64,000 nt of DNA from assembly GCF_003431825.1 (NCBI RefSeq), contig NZ_CP020083.1, positions 496,001-560,000 of the forward strand, read 5' to 3'. This document shows positions 49,771 through 58,399 of this stretch, in pieces. Positions within the stretch are counted from its first letter, which is position 1, and every line of letters starts with the position of its first letter. The stretch comes from Blastomonas fulva (GTDB taxonomy: Bacteria > Pseudomonadota > Alphaproteobacteria > Sphingomonadales > Sphingomonadaceae). Made by a program: the position numbers and the translations under genes. The notes beneath the pieces are model-generated. The model was given only the letters and a program-made list of their open reading frames with translations, was not told where the DNA came from and made no database searches.

Positions 49771-50178
49771 ATGACCGGCGCGGCTCCCATCGAACAGATC
49801 CTGTACATCAGTACGGTGTCGCCAAGTGAAATGGTGAACCTCAACGCAATTCTTGCAGTTGCGCGGCGGAACAACAGTGCGAACGACATTACCGGACTGC
49901 TGATGTTCAACGGCAAGAGGTTTCTCCAGGTGCTGGAAGGGCCGAGCGAGGCCATCGATGCTACCTTCGAGCGCATCCGCCGCGATCCGCGTCATCGAGG
50001 CCAGGTTCTGCTGGCTCGCAAGACGATCCCGCAACGCGAGTTCGGCGACTGGTCGATGGGTTTCAGGGATGGCGCACACGAGGACGGCGGTGCGGTTTAC
50101 GAAACGATCTGTGCCAAGGTCGCCGATGCCAACCCCAACCTGAGGGCCGAACTGACCGCTTTCGCTCGCCAGATCTGA
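49771..50178 (+). CDS. BLUF-domain blue-light sensor, single-domain
   Basis: This is a 135-residue FAD-binding blue-light sensor. Aligned with AppA, the key residues are kept: Tyr12 (Y21), Asn35 (N45), Gln53 in FLQVLEG (Q63), Trp94 and Met96 in DWSMGF (W104, M106). NDITGLLMFNGKRFL is the family core. There is no output domain, so it must act through a partner, as in short BLUF proteins. It lies 81 bp after cysH and is probably separately expressed. The ribosome site is weak. Confidence 0.92.
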   Translation: MTGAAPIEQILYISTVSPSEMVNLNAILAVARRNNSANDITGLLMFNGKRFLQVLEGPSEAIDATFERIRRDPRHRGQVLLARKTIPQREFGDWSMGFRDGAHEDGGAVYETICAKVADANPNLRAELTAFARQI

Positions 50179-50442
50179 CACCGGCAGCTGGTCGCCGGAC
50201 CGCATTATGCTGCGCAGCATATTGCGGCATTTGCGCGCGCGTATGGTTGACATCGCCCCGATCCCCCATATGTAGGACGTAGCGGGCCGGGCCCCTCTGG
50301 CGACGAATGATGCCTTGCACATTCGGCGTGATGTCGGACCGCTACGGGATGCGCAACCATCCCGGGCTTCAGGCCCGGTCTTTCGATCGTTTTAACCCTG
50401 CGTATCCCGACCAATGCATCATCCATTGGAAAGGACAGAAAA

Positions 50443-50913
50443 ATGAAAATCACAACGACCGCAATCATAGCGGCATTGTCAGTTGCAGGACTTGCTACTC
50501 CCACCGTCGCCGCCGATTATCAGGACATCCGCCATCAGGTGGAGGTCCCCCATGGCGAACGCCAGGTGACGGCCGTCTACCAGCCCAAGACCATGGTGAG
50601 CTATCGCCAGGTGGGCAACATGACCCCCAACCGCCCGAGCACGGCGCGGTGCATGTGGAAAGCGGAAATCTCGGTCGAACGGCACCTCCAGGCACCTGCC
50701 GGCCAGGGCAGCCATGTGGTGCGCACCCTCGTGCCCACCAAGCTGATCGAGGGCTCGACCAATGGCCGCTGCGCGCAGGGCAAGGAACAGGTCAGCTCCG
50801 CGCTGGCCCGCCGCACCGACGAGGTGCGCAGCCATGTTCTCGCGGTGGCGGCTGAAGACCGCAACGCACTTATGGCCGAACTGAGCATCGCCCAGGGCAA
50901 TCCTGCGGGCTGA
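50443..50913 (+). CDS. Exported hypothetical protein
   Basis: This 156-residue protein has a clear signal peptide (MKITTTAIIAALSVAGLATP ... VAA|DYQD) and two Cys in the mature part (TARCMWKAEI and NGRCAQGKE), which may form one disulfide. The C-terminal part is helical. No named family was recognised. The ATG has GGAAAGGACA upstream, a strong ribosome site, and a good terminator follows, so it is a single-gene unit. The 264 bp between it and the BLUF gene hold no clear feature beyond its own promoter. Confidence 0.7.
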   Translation: MKITTTAIIAALSVAGLATPTVAADYQDIRHQVEVPHGERQVTAVYQPKTMVSYRQVGNMTPNRPSTARCMWKAEISVERHLQAPAGQGSHVVRTLVPTKLIEGSTNGRCAQGKEQVSSALARRTDEVRSHVLAVAAEDRNALMAELSIAQGNPAG

Positions 50914-50929
50914 TGCCACTTTGACAAAC

Positions 50930-50960
50930 CCTCCCCCAGCGCGTCTGGGGGAGGCGTTTT
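50930..50960 (+). terminator. Rho-independent terminator
   Basis: CCTCCCCCAG (50930-50939) and CTGGGGGAGG (50945-50954) form a perfect 10-bp stem with a CGCGT loop, followed by CGTTTT. It starts 17 bases after the stop codon of the exported protein gene. Confidence 0.9.
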
Positions 50961-51038
50961 GACCCTCCTCCCGCTTGCCATCTCCGCCTGCCTAGCCCAC
51001 TGTCTTCCCAACAAAAAATTCTCAGGGAAGGACAGGCC

Positions 51039-53108
51039 ATGGCGGCTCGCACGCAAAAATTCGGCAAATTCAGCAAATTCGGTTCCGTCGCGCTGGCGCT
51101 CGCCATCGCGCCGCTGTTCGTTGCGCACGCGCAAGGCACTGCCACCAGCGAGAATTTCACCGTCATCATCGGCGGCACCCGCGTCGGCCATCTCGATGTT
51201 GTGCGCAGCGGCGACACGGTGAAGATCGATTACGATTACAAGAACAACGGCCGCGGGCCCACGATGAAGGAAGAGCTGCGGCTTGATGCCAAGGGCATGC
51301 CGACATCCTGGAAGATCACCGGCAACTCGACCTTCGGCAACGCGATCAACGAGAGCTTCGCGGTGCAGCGTGGCACTGCGCGCTGGACCGATTCGACCGG
51401 CAGCGGCACCGCCAAGCCCAAGGGTCCGGCGATCTATGTCGCGCAGGAAGGCAGCCCCTGGGCCGCTGGGATGTATGCCCGCGCGTTGCTTGCCGATGAC
51501 GACCGTTCGCTGCCTGCGCTTCCCGGCGGCGCGCTCAGCCTTGCCGAGCTCGAAAAGGTGCAGGTCTCCGGCACCGGCGGTGCGATGACCGTCACCTCCT
51601 ATGCGCTTTCGGGCAACGATCTCGACCCCGGCTATTTCCTGCTCGACGACACCGGCGCGCTGTTTGCGGCGATTTCCCCGCGCGCAGTGTTCGTGCGCAA
51701 GGGCTTCGAGGGCGAGGACCTTAAGCTGCGTGACCTTGCGGTCAAATATTCGACCGAACGCTTCGTCAAGATGCAGGCCAAGGCGGCCAACAGCTACAAG
51801 GCGCCGGTGCGCATCACCAACGTTCGGCTGTTCGATCCGGTGACCATGAAGCTCACCGAGCCCAAGAGCGTGGTGGTCAGCGGACGGCACATCTCCGCCG
51901 TGCTCCCCGTCAACAGCCCCGCCAGCGAGGGCGAGGTTACCATCGACGGCAATGGCGGTACACTGGTCCCCGGCCTTTACGAGATGCACGGGCATATCGG
52001 CCAGGAAGACGCAATGCTCAACATCCTCGCGGGGATCACCTCGGTGCGCGACATGGGCAACGAGATCGATGTGCTCGACGGCCTGATCGAACGGATCGAC
52101 AGCGGCGTGCTGGCCGGGCCGCGGATCACCAAATCGGGCTTCATCGAGGGCAAGAGCCCCTTCAGCTCGAACAACGGCAAGCTCGTCAACAGCCAGCAGG
52201 AGGCGATCGACGCCGCGCGCTTCTATGCCGCGCGCGATTTCCAGGCGATCAAGATCTACAACAGCATGAACCCCGAGTGGATCCCCGCGCTGGTGAAAGA
52301 GGCCAAGACGCTGGGCCTCCACGTCATGGGCCATGTCCCCGCCTTCACCAACGCCGATGCGATGATCGCCGCAGGCTATGACGAGATGACCCATATCAAC
52401 CAGGTGATGCTGGGCTGGGTGCTCGAGCCCAAGGAGGATACCCGCACCCTGTTGCGCCTGACAGCCCTGAAGCGCCTGCCCAGCCTCGATCTCGAAAGCG
52501 AGAAGGTGAACAGGACGATAGGCGCGATGGTCGAAAAGAAGGTCACCATCGACCCGACCTTCGCGATCCATGAATCGCTGCTGCTGGCGCGCAACGGCAC
52601 GATCAATCCGGGCATGGTCGATTATGTCGCCAACATGCCGGTAGGCGTCCAACGCAGCGCCAAGCAGGCATGGTCGAACATCGAAAGCCCCGCCGACGAC
52701 AAGGCGTATCGCGGCGCATTCGACAAGATCACTGCCACGATCAAGAAGATGCACGATGCGGGCATCTTCCTGATTCCCGGCACCGACATGGGCGGCAGCT
52801 TCACCTATCACCGCGAGCTCGAACTCTACCAGAAGGCCGGCCTGACCCCCGCGCAGATTTTGCGCCGCGCGACCTATGACATGGCCGAGTATCTCGACCA
52901 GGAACAGTCGCTGGGCAGCATCGAGAAGGGTAAATACGCCGACTTCTTCCTGATCCAGGGCGATCCCACCAAGGACCTCAAGGCGATCAAGGCGATCCGC
53001 ATGGTCGCCAAGGATGGCGTGTTCTATTACCCCAGCGACGTCTATCCCGAGTTCGGCATCAAGCCGTTCGCGACCAAGCCCAAGGTGAAGATGCCCAAGG
53101 AGGGTTGA
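51039..53108 (+). CDS. Exported amidohydrolase-family protein
   Basis: This 689-residue protein has a signal peptide (FGSVALALAIAPLFVAHAQG). Residues 35-260 form a beta-rich N-terminal domain. The C-terminal 430 residues are a metal-dependent amidohydrolase, with GTLVPGLYEMHGHIG for the first metal ligands. Further His lie in GLHVMGHVPAF and DEMTHINQVM, and the late Asp is in IPGTDMGGSF. Related exported enzymes hydrolyse cyclic amides or dipeptides, but the substrate here is unknown. The ATG has AAGGACAG upstream. A terminator precedes it and a hairpin with a T-run follows. Confidence 0.85.
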   Translation: MAARTQKFGKFSKFGSVALALAIAPLFVAHAQGTATSENFTVIIGGTRVGHLDVVRSGDTVKIDYDYKNNGRGPTMKEELRLDAKGMPTSWKITGNSTFGNAINESFAVQRGTARWTDSTGSGTAKPKGPAIYVAQEGSPWAAGMYARALLADDDRSLPALPGGALSLAELEKVQVSGTGGAMTVTSYALSGNDLDPGYFLLDDTGALFAAISPRAVFVRKGFEGEDLKLRDLAVKYSTERFVKMQAKAANSYKAPVRITNVRLFDPVTMKLTEPKSVVVSGRHISAVLPVNSPASEGEVTIDGNGGTLVPGLYEMHGHIGQEDAMLNILAGITSVRDMGNEIDVLDGLIERIDSGVLAGPRITKSGFIEGKSPFSSNNGKLVNSQQEAIDAARFYAARDFQAIKIYNSMNPEWIPALVKEAKTLGLHVMGHVPAFTNADAMIAAGYDEMTHINQVMLGWVLEPKEDTRTLLRLTALKRLPSLDLESEKVNRTIGAMVEKKVTIDPTFAIHESLLLARNGTINPGMVDYVANMPVGVQRSAKQAWSNIESPADDKAYRGAFDKITATIKKMHDAGIFLIPGTDMGGSFTYHRELELYQKAGLTPAQILRRATYDMAEYLDQEQSLGSIEKGKYADFFLIQGDPTKDLKAIKAIRMVAKDGVFYYPSDVYPEFGIKPFATKPKVKMPKEG

Positions 53109-53124
53109 GGACTCCCGCGCGCAT

Positions 53125-53202
53125 CGTCACCCCCGCGAACGCGGGGGTGACGCTTTTGCGCTGACGTTTCGACAATAGCGGGATTCCCGCGTTCGCGGGA
53201 AT
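53125..53202. repeat. Inverted pair of palindromic elements; the first resembles a terminator
   Basis: CGTCACCCCCGC (53125-53136) and GCGGGGGTGACG (53141-53152) form a perfect 12-bp stem with a GAAC loop followed by CTTTT, so it can terminate the amidohydrolase mRNA. The second element, ATTCCCGC-GTTC-GCGGGAAT (53183-53202), is an inverted relative. CCC/GGG in one stem is replaced by TTC/GAA in the other, keeping pairing. Confidence 0.8.
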
Positions 53203-53216
53203 GACGGTGGGGAATG

Positions 53217-53804
53217 CTACAGGTCCCGCGCCCAGAACTGCATCGGGTGCGGCGTCTCCTGCGCATCACCGATGTCGAGCCAGTCGAAGCTGGTGGTCAG
53301 CCCCTGGACCCTGCCATAGCCACGGCTGATCCAGAATGCGTCGAGCGCGCGGTAGTCCGCCGGGCGTAGCGGGTGGTCGGCGGGGCGCTGCACCGCGCAG
53401 AAAGTGGAGATGTCCGCGCCTGCCGCCCTGGCCCCCGCCTCGCGCTGGTCGAAGAACGCATGGCCGATGCCCTGCCCGCGATAGCCCGGCAGCAGCACCG
53501 ACTCCCCGAAATAGAACGTGCGGCCGACATCCCAGCCATGCGCCATGAAGGGAGACAGGAACTCTTCCTTCTGCGCCGCCAGCGGCGATGCGGTGGCCGC
53601 GCCGACAATGGTATCGCCCTCGCGCGCAATCACCAACACCGCATCGGGCGCAGCAGCGAATTCGGCAAGATAGCCGCGCTCATAATCGAGATTGCCGTCA
53701 TAGAGATACGGCCATTCGCGGAACACCGCGATGCGCAAGGCGGCAAGCGTGTCGATCGCCGCATGGATGCGGGCGGTGGGCAGCGTCTCGACCGTCACCG
53801 CCAT
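53217..53804 (-). CDS. GNAT-family N-acetyltransferase
   Basis: This 195-residue protein has the GNAT core. AVLVIAREGDTIVGAATASP is the central strand region and VLLPGYRGQGIGHAFFDQRE contains the acetyl-CoA pyrophosphate loop (RGQGIG). The substrate cannot be told from sequence. The ATG at 53804 stands 4 bp after the stop of the ketoacyl synthase gene, so the two are co-expressed. An N-terminal extension in frame is not conserved-looking and was excluded. Confidence 0.85.
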   Translation of the reverse strand: MAVTVETLPTARIHAAIDTLAALRIAVFREWPYLYDGNLDYERGYLAEFAAAPDAVLVIAREGDTIVGAATASPLAAQKEEFLSPFMAHGWDVGRTFYFGESVLLPGYRGQGIGHAFFDQREAGARAAGADISTFCAVQRPADHPLRPADYRALDAFWISRGYGRVQGLTTSFDWLDIGDAQETPHPMQFWARDL

Positions 53805-53808
53805 CGGC

Positions 53809-54948
53809 TCAGCCCGCCTTGCGGATGACCACCGATCCTGCCGAATAGCCCGCGCCAAACGAGCAGATCAGCCCGGTGTCGCCCGGCTTCAGGTCGTCAT
53901 GGTGCAGGTGGAAGGCGATGATCGACCCGGCAGAAGAGGTGTTGGCATAAGTGTCGAGCACCGTCGGGCTCTCGTCCTCGCTCGCCTCATGCCCCAGCAC
54001 GCGCTGCGCGATCAGCCGGTTCATCCCCGCATTGGCCTGATGCAGCCACAGCCGGCGCAACTGCTCGGGCGCGATCCCCAGCCGGGCGATGTGATCGGTG
54101 ATCAGCTCGCCGACCATCGGCACCACTTCCTTGAACACCTTGCGGCCCTCCTGGACGAACAGCTTGTCGGCATCGTCGCGGCTTTCGGGCGCGGTGCGGT
54201 TGAGGAAACCGAAATTGTTGCGGATGTTGTTCGAGAACCGAGTCTTGAGCTGGGTGCCCAGGATGTCCCAATGGCATGCGGGGGCAAAGTCGGCATCTTC
54301 GACCAGTACAGCTGTGGCGACATCGCCGAAGATGAAATGGCTGTCGCGATCGCGCCAGTTGAGGTGGCCCGAACAGATTTCCGGGCTGACCACCAGCACC
54401 GACCGGGCATTGCCTGCACGGATGAAATCGGCAGCGGTCTGGATGCCGAAGGTCGCCGACGAGCAGGCGACGTTCATGTCGAAGCCGAAGCCCTCGATCC
54501 CGAGCGCGTCCTGCACCTCGATCGCGATGGCCGGGTACGCGCGCTGCAGATTGGAGCAGGCGACCAGCACCGCATCCACGTCCTTGGCATCGCGCCCGGC
54601 GCGCGCCAGCGCATCGCGCGCGGCGGCAACACCGATCTCGGCGAGCACCGAAATCTCTTCGTTCGGGCGCTCGTCGAAGCGCGGGCACATCACGTTGGTG
54701 TCGAGGATCGACGCCTTGGACAGAACCTTGCGCGCCTTGATCCCGCTCGCCTTTTCGATGAACTCGACCGACGACGGCTGCAGCGCAGTCATCTCCCCGG
54801 CCTCGATCGCGGCGGCATGCTGCGCATTATGCTGCGCAACATAGGCGTTGAAGCTCTCAACCAGCTCATCGTTGCTGATGCTGTCGGCGGGGGTAAAAAG
54901 GCCGGTCGCGGAGATGACCGGGCGGGCGGTGGGATAGGCGGAAGTCAT
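53809..54948 (-). CDS. Beta-ketoacyl-ACP synthase III family protein
   Basis: This 379-residue thiolase-fold condensing enzyme resembles FabH. The catalytic Cys is in FDMNVACSSATFGIQTA, the His in RLWLHQANAGMNRL and the Asn in YANTSSAGSI. The early block VISATGLFTPADSISNDEL resembles the longer KASIII group of Pseudomonas PA3286, which links medium-chain acyl-CoA from beta-oxidation to fatty acid synthesis. That finer assignment is from memory of the family. The ATG at 54948 is set by this N-terminus. It is followed by a GNAT gene and is divergent from an SDR gene. Confidence 0.88.
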   Translation of the reverse strand: MTSAYPTARPVISATGLFTPADSISNDELVESFNAYVAQHNAQHAAAIEAGEMTALQPSSVEFIEKASGIKARKVLSKASILDTNVMCPRFDERPNEEISVLAEIGVAAARDALARAGRDAKDVDAVLVACSNLQRAYPAIAIEVQDALGIEGFGFDMNVACSSATFGIQTAADFIRAGNARSVLVVSPEICSGHLNWRDRDSHFIFGDVATAVLVEDADFAPACHWDILGTQLKTRFSNNIRNNFGFLNRTAPESRDDADKLFVQEGRKVFKEVVPMVGELITDHIARLGIAPEQLRRLWLHQANAGMNRLIAQRVLGHEASEDESPTVLDTYANTSSAGSIIAFHLHHDDLKPGDTGLICSFGAGYSAGSVVIRKAG

Positions 54949-55104
54949 GAAACCGTAGGGTCCTGCACTATAGCTGGAGCGGGTGGGCGTCTTACTGCCG
55001 CAATACGCCAATGGCAAGGGCCGTCGCGGATCGCGCATTTTTGCTTGCCGTGCGGGCGCCTGCGCTCTTTGATGGCCGCCAACCAGAACGGGAGAGACAG
55101 GCAA

Positions 55105-55929
55105 ATGGAATATTCGGGCAAGGTCATCTGGATCACCGGGGCATCATCGGGAATTGGCGAGGCCCTGGCCGAGGCTTTTGCCGCGCAGGGCGCATCGCTG
55201 ATCCTTTCGGGCCGCCGCAGCGATGCGTTACAGGCGGTTGCCGACCGGCTGCCGACGGCCAGCCTCGTCCTCCCGTTCGAGACCACCGACAAGCAGGCGC
55301 TGCCCGGCATCGTCGAGGAGGCGATTGCCTGGCAGGGCCATGTCGACGGCATGGTCAACAATGCCGGGATCAGCCAGCGATCCCTTGCGGTGGACACCGC
55401 GCTTGAGGTCTACGACCGGATCATTGCGGTCGATCTGCTCGCCCCGATCTGGTTGACCCAGCTGCTGCTGCCGCACATGATAGGCCGAAAATCGGGGATG
55501 ATCGTGGGCATATCCTCGGTCGCGGGCCGCGCCGGCGTGCCGCTGCGCACAGCCTATTGCGCCGCCAAGCACGGGCTGATCGGCTATCTCGATGCGCTGC
55601 GCGCGGAAACCGAACTGCATTACGGGCTGAAGGTGCATACGGTGCTGCCCGGATCGGTCCGGACGCAGGTGTCCGCCAATGCGCTCGCAGCCGATGGCAG
55701 CCTGCACGGCAAGACCGACAGTACCATTGCCAATGGCATGGATCCCGCCGTTTGCGCCCAGCGCATCCTTGCCGATATTGCTGCCGGCCACCCGGAGATC
55801 GTGGTGGCGGAAGGTCTGGAGGACATGCTCGCCAAATTGCGGTTCAGCGATCCTGATAAGCTGTTCGTTACGGCTGCGGCGATTGGCGGCCAGCTCGCCG
55901 CGCAGCGCGACGCAGCGTCGGCGCAATGA
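55105..55929 (+). CDS. Short-chain dehydrogenase/reductase
   Basis: This 274-residue classical SDR has the nucleotide motif TGASSGIG, the NNAG stabilising motif, Ser in ISSVAGRAG and the catalytic YCAAK. It would reduce or oxidise an alcohol or ketone with NAD(P)H. Its divergent neighbour is a ketoacyl synthase, so a lipid-related keto substrate is possible but not shown. The ATG at 55105 has GGGAGAGACA upstream. The stop overlaps the cupin gene start (ATGA). Confidence 0.92.
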   Translation: MEYSGKVIWITGASSGIGEALAEAFAAQGASLILSGRRSDALQAVADRLPTASLVLPFETTDKQALPGIVEEAIAWQGHVDGMVNNAGISQRSLAVDTALEVYDRIIAVDLLAPIWLTQLLLPHMIGRKSGMIVGISSVAGRAGVPLRTAYCAAKHGLIGYLDALRAETELHYGLKVHTVLPGSVRTQVSANALAADGSLHGKTDSTIANGMDPAVCAQRILADIAAGHPEIVVAEGLEDMLAKLRFSDPDKLFVTAAAIGGQLAAQRDAASAQ

Positions 55930-56354
55930 GCGAAACGCCTCGGGAGCTGATCGACCGGCTCGCCCTTTCCCCGCACCCGGAAGGCGGCTGGTACCGCGAG
56001 ACTTGGCGCGGCGCACCCGACGCCCATGGCCGGGCCAGCGAAACGCTGATCTACTTCCTGCTCGAAGCGGGCCAGCAATCGCACTGGCACACCGTCGATG
56101 CGACCGAAATCTGGTGCTGGCATGCCGGGTCCCCGCTCGAAGTCGGCACCGCTCCGGGTGACGACGGGCCCGTGGCGTGGCACGCGCTGGGCAACGATTT
56201 TGCGGCAGGCCAATCACCGCAACTGGTCATCCCCCCGCACCACTGGCAGGCCGCACGCGCGCGCCATGGCTGGGCGCTGGTCAGCTGCATGGTATCGCCA
56301 GGGTTCGAATTCAGCGGCTTCGTGATGGCCGAGCCAGGCTGGGAGCCGGGGTGA
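55926..56354 (+). CDS. Cupin DUF985 protein
   Basis: This 142-residue cupin-fold protein of the DUF985 type starts with LIDRLALSPHPEGGWYRETW. The central block is SETLIYFLLEAGQQSHWHTVDATEIWCWH (only key parts matter: the HWH and the later His). PHHWQAARARHGW and the closing VSPGFEFSGFVMAE are typical. Some family members are linked to sugar or polyketide chemistry, but no reaction is established. It is translationally coupled to the SDR gene. A palindromic repeat separates it from the convergent GFA gene. Confidence 0.88.
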   Translation: MSETPRELIDRLALSPHPEGGWYRETWRGAPDAHGRASETLIYFLLEAGQQSHWHTVDATEIWCWHAGSPLEVGTAPGDDGPVAWHALGNDFAAGQSPQLVIPPHHWQAARARHGWALVSCMVSPGFEFSGFVMAEPGWEPG

Positions 56355-56365
56355 GCCTGACGACC

Positions 56366-56393
56366 CTCTCCCCGCCCGCCTGCGGGAGGGGAG
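56366..56393. repeat. Palindromic repeat between convergent cupin and GFA genes
   Basis: CTCTCCCCGCCCGC and GCGGGAGGGGAG form a near-perfect hairpin with a two-base loop. It is another member of the family at 27901, 34363 and 35481. Confidence 0.7.
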
Positions 56394-56409
56394 CAATGTC
56401 CGTTGCTCC

Positions 56410-56814
56410 CTAGCCCGGCGTCTTGTCGAACTTCACCGCGTCCTCGGTATACCGCACCCAGGGCTGCGCGCTGGCGGTCCAGAAGTGCATCTTCGGGTCG
56501 AGCCCGCTGACATCGTCGAGCGTGCCCGCCTTGACGAAGTGCATCCCCTGCTGGCTGGGAAGGTCGGACAGGATCGGCGATCCGCAGATCCCGCAGAAAC
56601 GCCGATAGACCGGGTCACCGCTCTCGCCGGTGTCCTGATAGGTAGTCAGCGTGCCGGTGATCTCCATCTGCGTGTCGCGCACCCCGATCAGCACCGACAT
56701 CGCGCTGCCCGCCTGCTTCTGGCAGTTGCGGCAATGGCACACCGCGCTCAGCAGCGGGTCGCCTTCGATGGTGTAGCGCACGGCGCCGCACAGGCACCCT
56801 CCGGTCATCGTCAT
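56410..56814 (-). CDS. GFA/CENP-V-family zinc protein
   Basis: This 134-residue protein of the glutathione-dependent formaldehyde-activating (GFA) fold has zinc Cys groups in GGCLCGAVRY, CHCRNCQKQAGS and FCGICGSPI. Most members are not true formaldehyde enzymes, so the substrate is unknown. The start MTMTGGCLCG at 56814 has GGGGAGAAA upstream and fits the family. It follows a hypothetical gene by 37 bp on the same strand. Confidence 0.9.
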   Translation of the reverse strand: MTMTGGCLCGAVRYTIEGDPLLSAVCHCRNCQKQAGSAMSVLIGVRDTQMEITGTLTTYQDTGESGDPVYRRFCGICGSPILSDLPSQQGMHFVKAGTLDDVSGLDPKMHFWTASAQPWVRYTEDAVKFDKTPG

Positions 56815-56851
56815 ATAGGTTTCTCCCCTCGCAAGCGCCTGTCCGCCCGCC

Positions 56852-57373
56852 TCAGCCATGCGTGTCGATCCAGGCAAATTCTTCCAGCAACAGCTTGGTG
56901 CTGTCCTCGAGCATCAGTTTCTCGACCATGTCGGCGACCATTGGCGCGCGGCTGGAGACGCTGATCTGCGCCTCGCACTGCGTGGCATCGTCCGAGCTGG
57001 GCGCAAGCGTGATCTGCGCGGCGCCCTCTGCCGCAAGCCCCTTGGGCTTGGCGTTGCGCACCGCGGTCCAGCTGCCATCGGCGTGCTGCTGCCAGATATC
57101 GTTCTGGGTCAGGTTGAGCCACGACCCGATCACCGAGCGAATCAGCGCGGGCGCCTTGACCGGCACCTGGCGCGTGATCGCGACATGGATCTGCCCGGGC
57201 TCGGGACGTTCGACGGCCACGGTGACATCGCGCGAGCCCTGCGCCTCCATCATGCCGGCCAGGAACGCCTCGTCGGTCCAGCAGGCCACCACCAGCCCCA
57301 CCGGTTTTGAAAATTCGTGCCGTTCCTGCCGCTTCAACATCGCGCCTGTCATTCCCTGATCCAGCGCCCGCAT
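56852..57373 (-). CDS. Hypothetical protein, SRPBCC/DUF2505-like
   Basis: This protein of up to 173 residues contains FSKPVGLVVACWTDEAFLAG, a strand-rich centre and a C-terminal helix (PMVADMVEKLMLEDSTKLLL). This order resembles lipid-binding SRPBCC folds such as DUF2505, which is only a resemblance. ATGs at 57373, 57352 and 57340 are all possible starts; the last gives MLKRQERHEFSKP, which fits the fold best. It is divergent from the LysE gene and upstream of the GFA gene. Confidence 0.55.
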   Translation of the reverse strand: MRALDQGMTGAMLKRQERHEFSKPVGLVVACWTDEAFLAGMMEAQGSRDVTVAVERPEPGQIHVAITRQVPVKAPALIRSVIGSWLNLTQNDIWQQHADGSWTAVRNAKPKGLAAEGAAQITLAPSSDDATQCEAQISVSSRAPMVADMVEKLMLEDSTKLLLEEFAWIDTHG

Positions 57374-57418
57374 CCTGATGCATTGCGCTTGGCTGTAAGC
57401 AGCCTAGGCTATGCCGCA

Positions 57419-58039
57419 ATGTTAGCAAGCTATGTCATGACTGTTCTCGTGATCGAACTGACGCCGGGGCCGAACATGGCCTATCTGGCGGCGCTGACGC
57501 TAGCGGCCGGGCGCAAGGCCGGGCTGGCGGCGGTGGCAGGTGTCGCGCTCGGGCTTTCGCTGATCGGGATCGCCGCAGCCGCCGGGCTTGCCACGCTGAT
57601 TGCCGCGAGCCCGATGATCTGGGGCGCGCTGCGCTGGGCGGGCGGGCTGTATCTGCTTTATCTCGCTTGGGAGACCTGGCGCGGAGAGACCGAAACCTCG
57701 CCCGCCGGCACCGCATCTATCAGCCGCACCGGGGCGCGCTATTTCAGCCGCGGGGTGATCACCAACGTCCTCAATCCCAAGGCGGCCCTGTTCTATGTCG
57801 CGATCGTGCCGCGCTTTCTTCCCGAAACCGGACCCACTTTGGCGACCGGTCTGGGGTTGACCGCGATCAGCGTGGCGGTTGCGACCAGTGTGCATCTGGC
57901 GATCGTCTTGCTGGCGGCCAGGATGCATCCGCTGCTCAGCCAGCCGGGACGCATGGAGCGCACCAGGCACACGTTGGCGATCGGTCTGGCGGGAATCGCG
58001 GCCTGGTTTCTGCTGACCACCACCGGCCCTTCGGCATAG
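57419..58039 (+). CDS. LysE/RhtB-family amino acid exporter
   Basis: This 206-residue inner-membrane protein has about six helices. The signature ELTPGPNMAYLAALTLAAGR at the N-terminus and NPKAALFYVAIVPRFLP in the middle are typical of LysE/RhtB exporters of amino acids or homoserine lactones. ATG 57419 gives the usual length. The transported compound cannot be predicted. The aspartate kinase gene nearby (59.5-60.8 kb) is suggestive for lysine-family amino acids but not evidence. Confidence 0.9.
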   Translation: MLASYVMTVLVIELTPGPNMAYLAALTLAAGRKAGLAAVAGVALGLSLIGIAAAAGLATLIAASPMIWGALRWAGGLYLLYLAWETWRGETETSPAGTASISRTGARYFSRGVITNVLNPKAALFYVAIVPRFLPETGPTLATGLGLTAISVAVATSVHLAIVLLAARMHPLLSQPGRMERTRHTLAIGLAGIAAWFLLTTTGPSA

Positions 58040-58104
58040 CGCCGAGGGGAACCATTTCGGCGGATTTTGCGTAGTCATGGTCTGTTACCAAGAGGAGGTC
58101 GGCA

Positions 58105-58323
58105 ATGATCAGACACGGCGAAGAAGTTGAAATGAACACCGAAGAAGCCAGCGGCGGGCAGAAGCGGGGAATCGTGCGCTATGTGCTGCTGATCTCGACC
58201 GCGCTTGCCATCCTGGCGCTCAGCATCATCTGGATTACGGGTGCGGCCACCTCGCCCGAAGGCTCCACGCCCAACCCCGCAGAGGCCACCGCAAACCCGG
58301 CAGCAGAGCCCGAGGGCGACTGA
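58105..58323 (+). CDS. Small single-pass membrane protein
   Basis: This 72-residue protein has one helix (YVLLISTALAILALSIIWIT), a charged N-terminus and an acidic Pro/Ala tail ending PAAEPEGD. The near-perfect ribosome site AGGAGG stands seven bases before the ATG. A terminator-like hairpin follows the stop. No family is known to me. The strong ribosome site and terminator argue that it is a real, separately expressed gene. Confidence 0.65.
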   Translation: MIRHGEEVEMNTEEASGGQKRGIVRYVLLISTALAILALSIIWITGAATSPEGSTPNPAEATANPAAEPEGD

Positions 58324-58370
58324 ACCGTCTGAAGACGCTGCCGGTCTGAGCCAAGGCCTACCCAACAAGC

Positions 58371-58399
58371 GGCGCTCCCCGTATCAGCGGGCGAGCGCC
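58371..58399 (+). terminator. Terminator-like hairpin after the small membrane protein gene
   Basis: GGCGCTCCCCG and CGGGCGAGCGCC pair over 11 bp with one bulged base and a TATCAG loop, followed by GTTTCGGTTT. It overlaps the 3' end of the convergent oxidoreductase gene. Confidence 0.65.

Noticed and set aside
50443..50913. Assigning this exported protein to the UrcA family, which has a similar size and signal
   Set aside because: The typical UrcA core with its C-terminal Cys pattern was not found, so it is left as hypothetical.
56290..56310. GGTTCGAATTC resembling a tRNA T-loop
   Set aside because: It lies within the cupin coding sequence (SPGFEF), and no acceptor or anticodon stem surrounds it.
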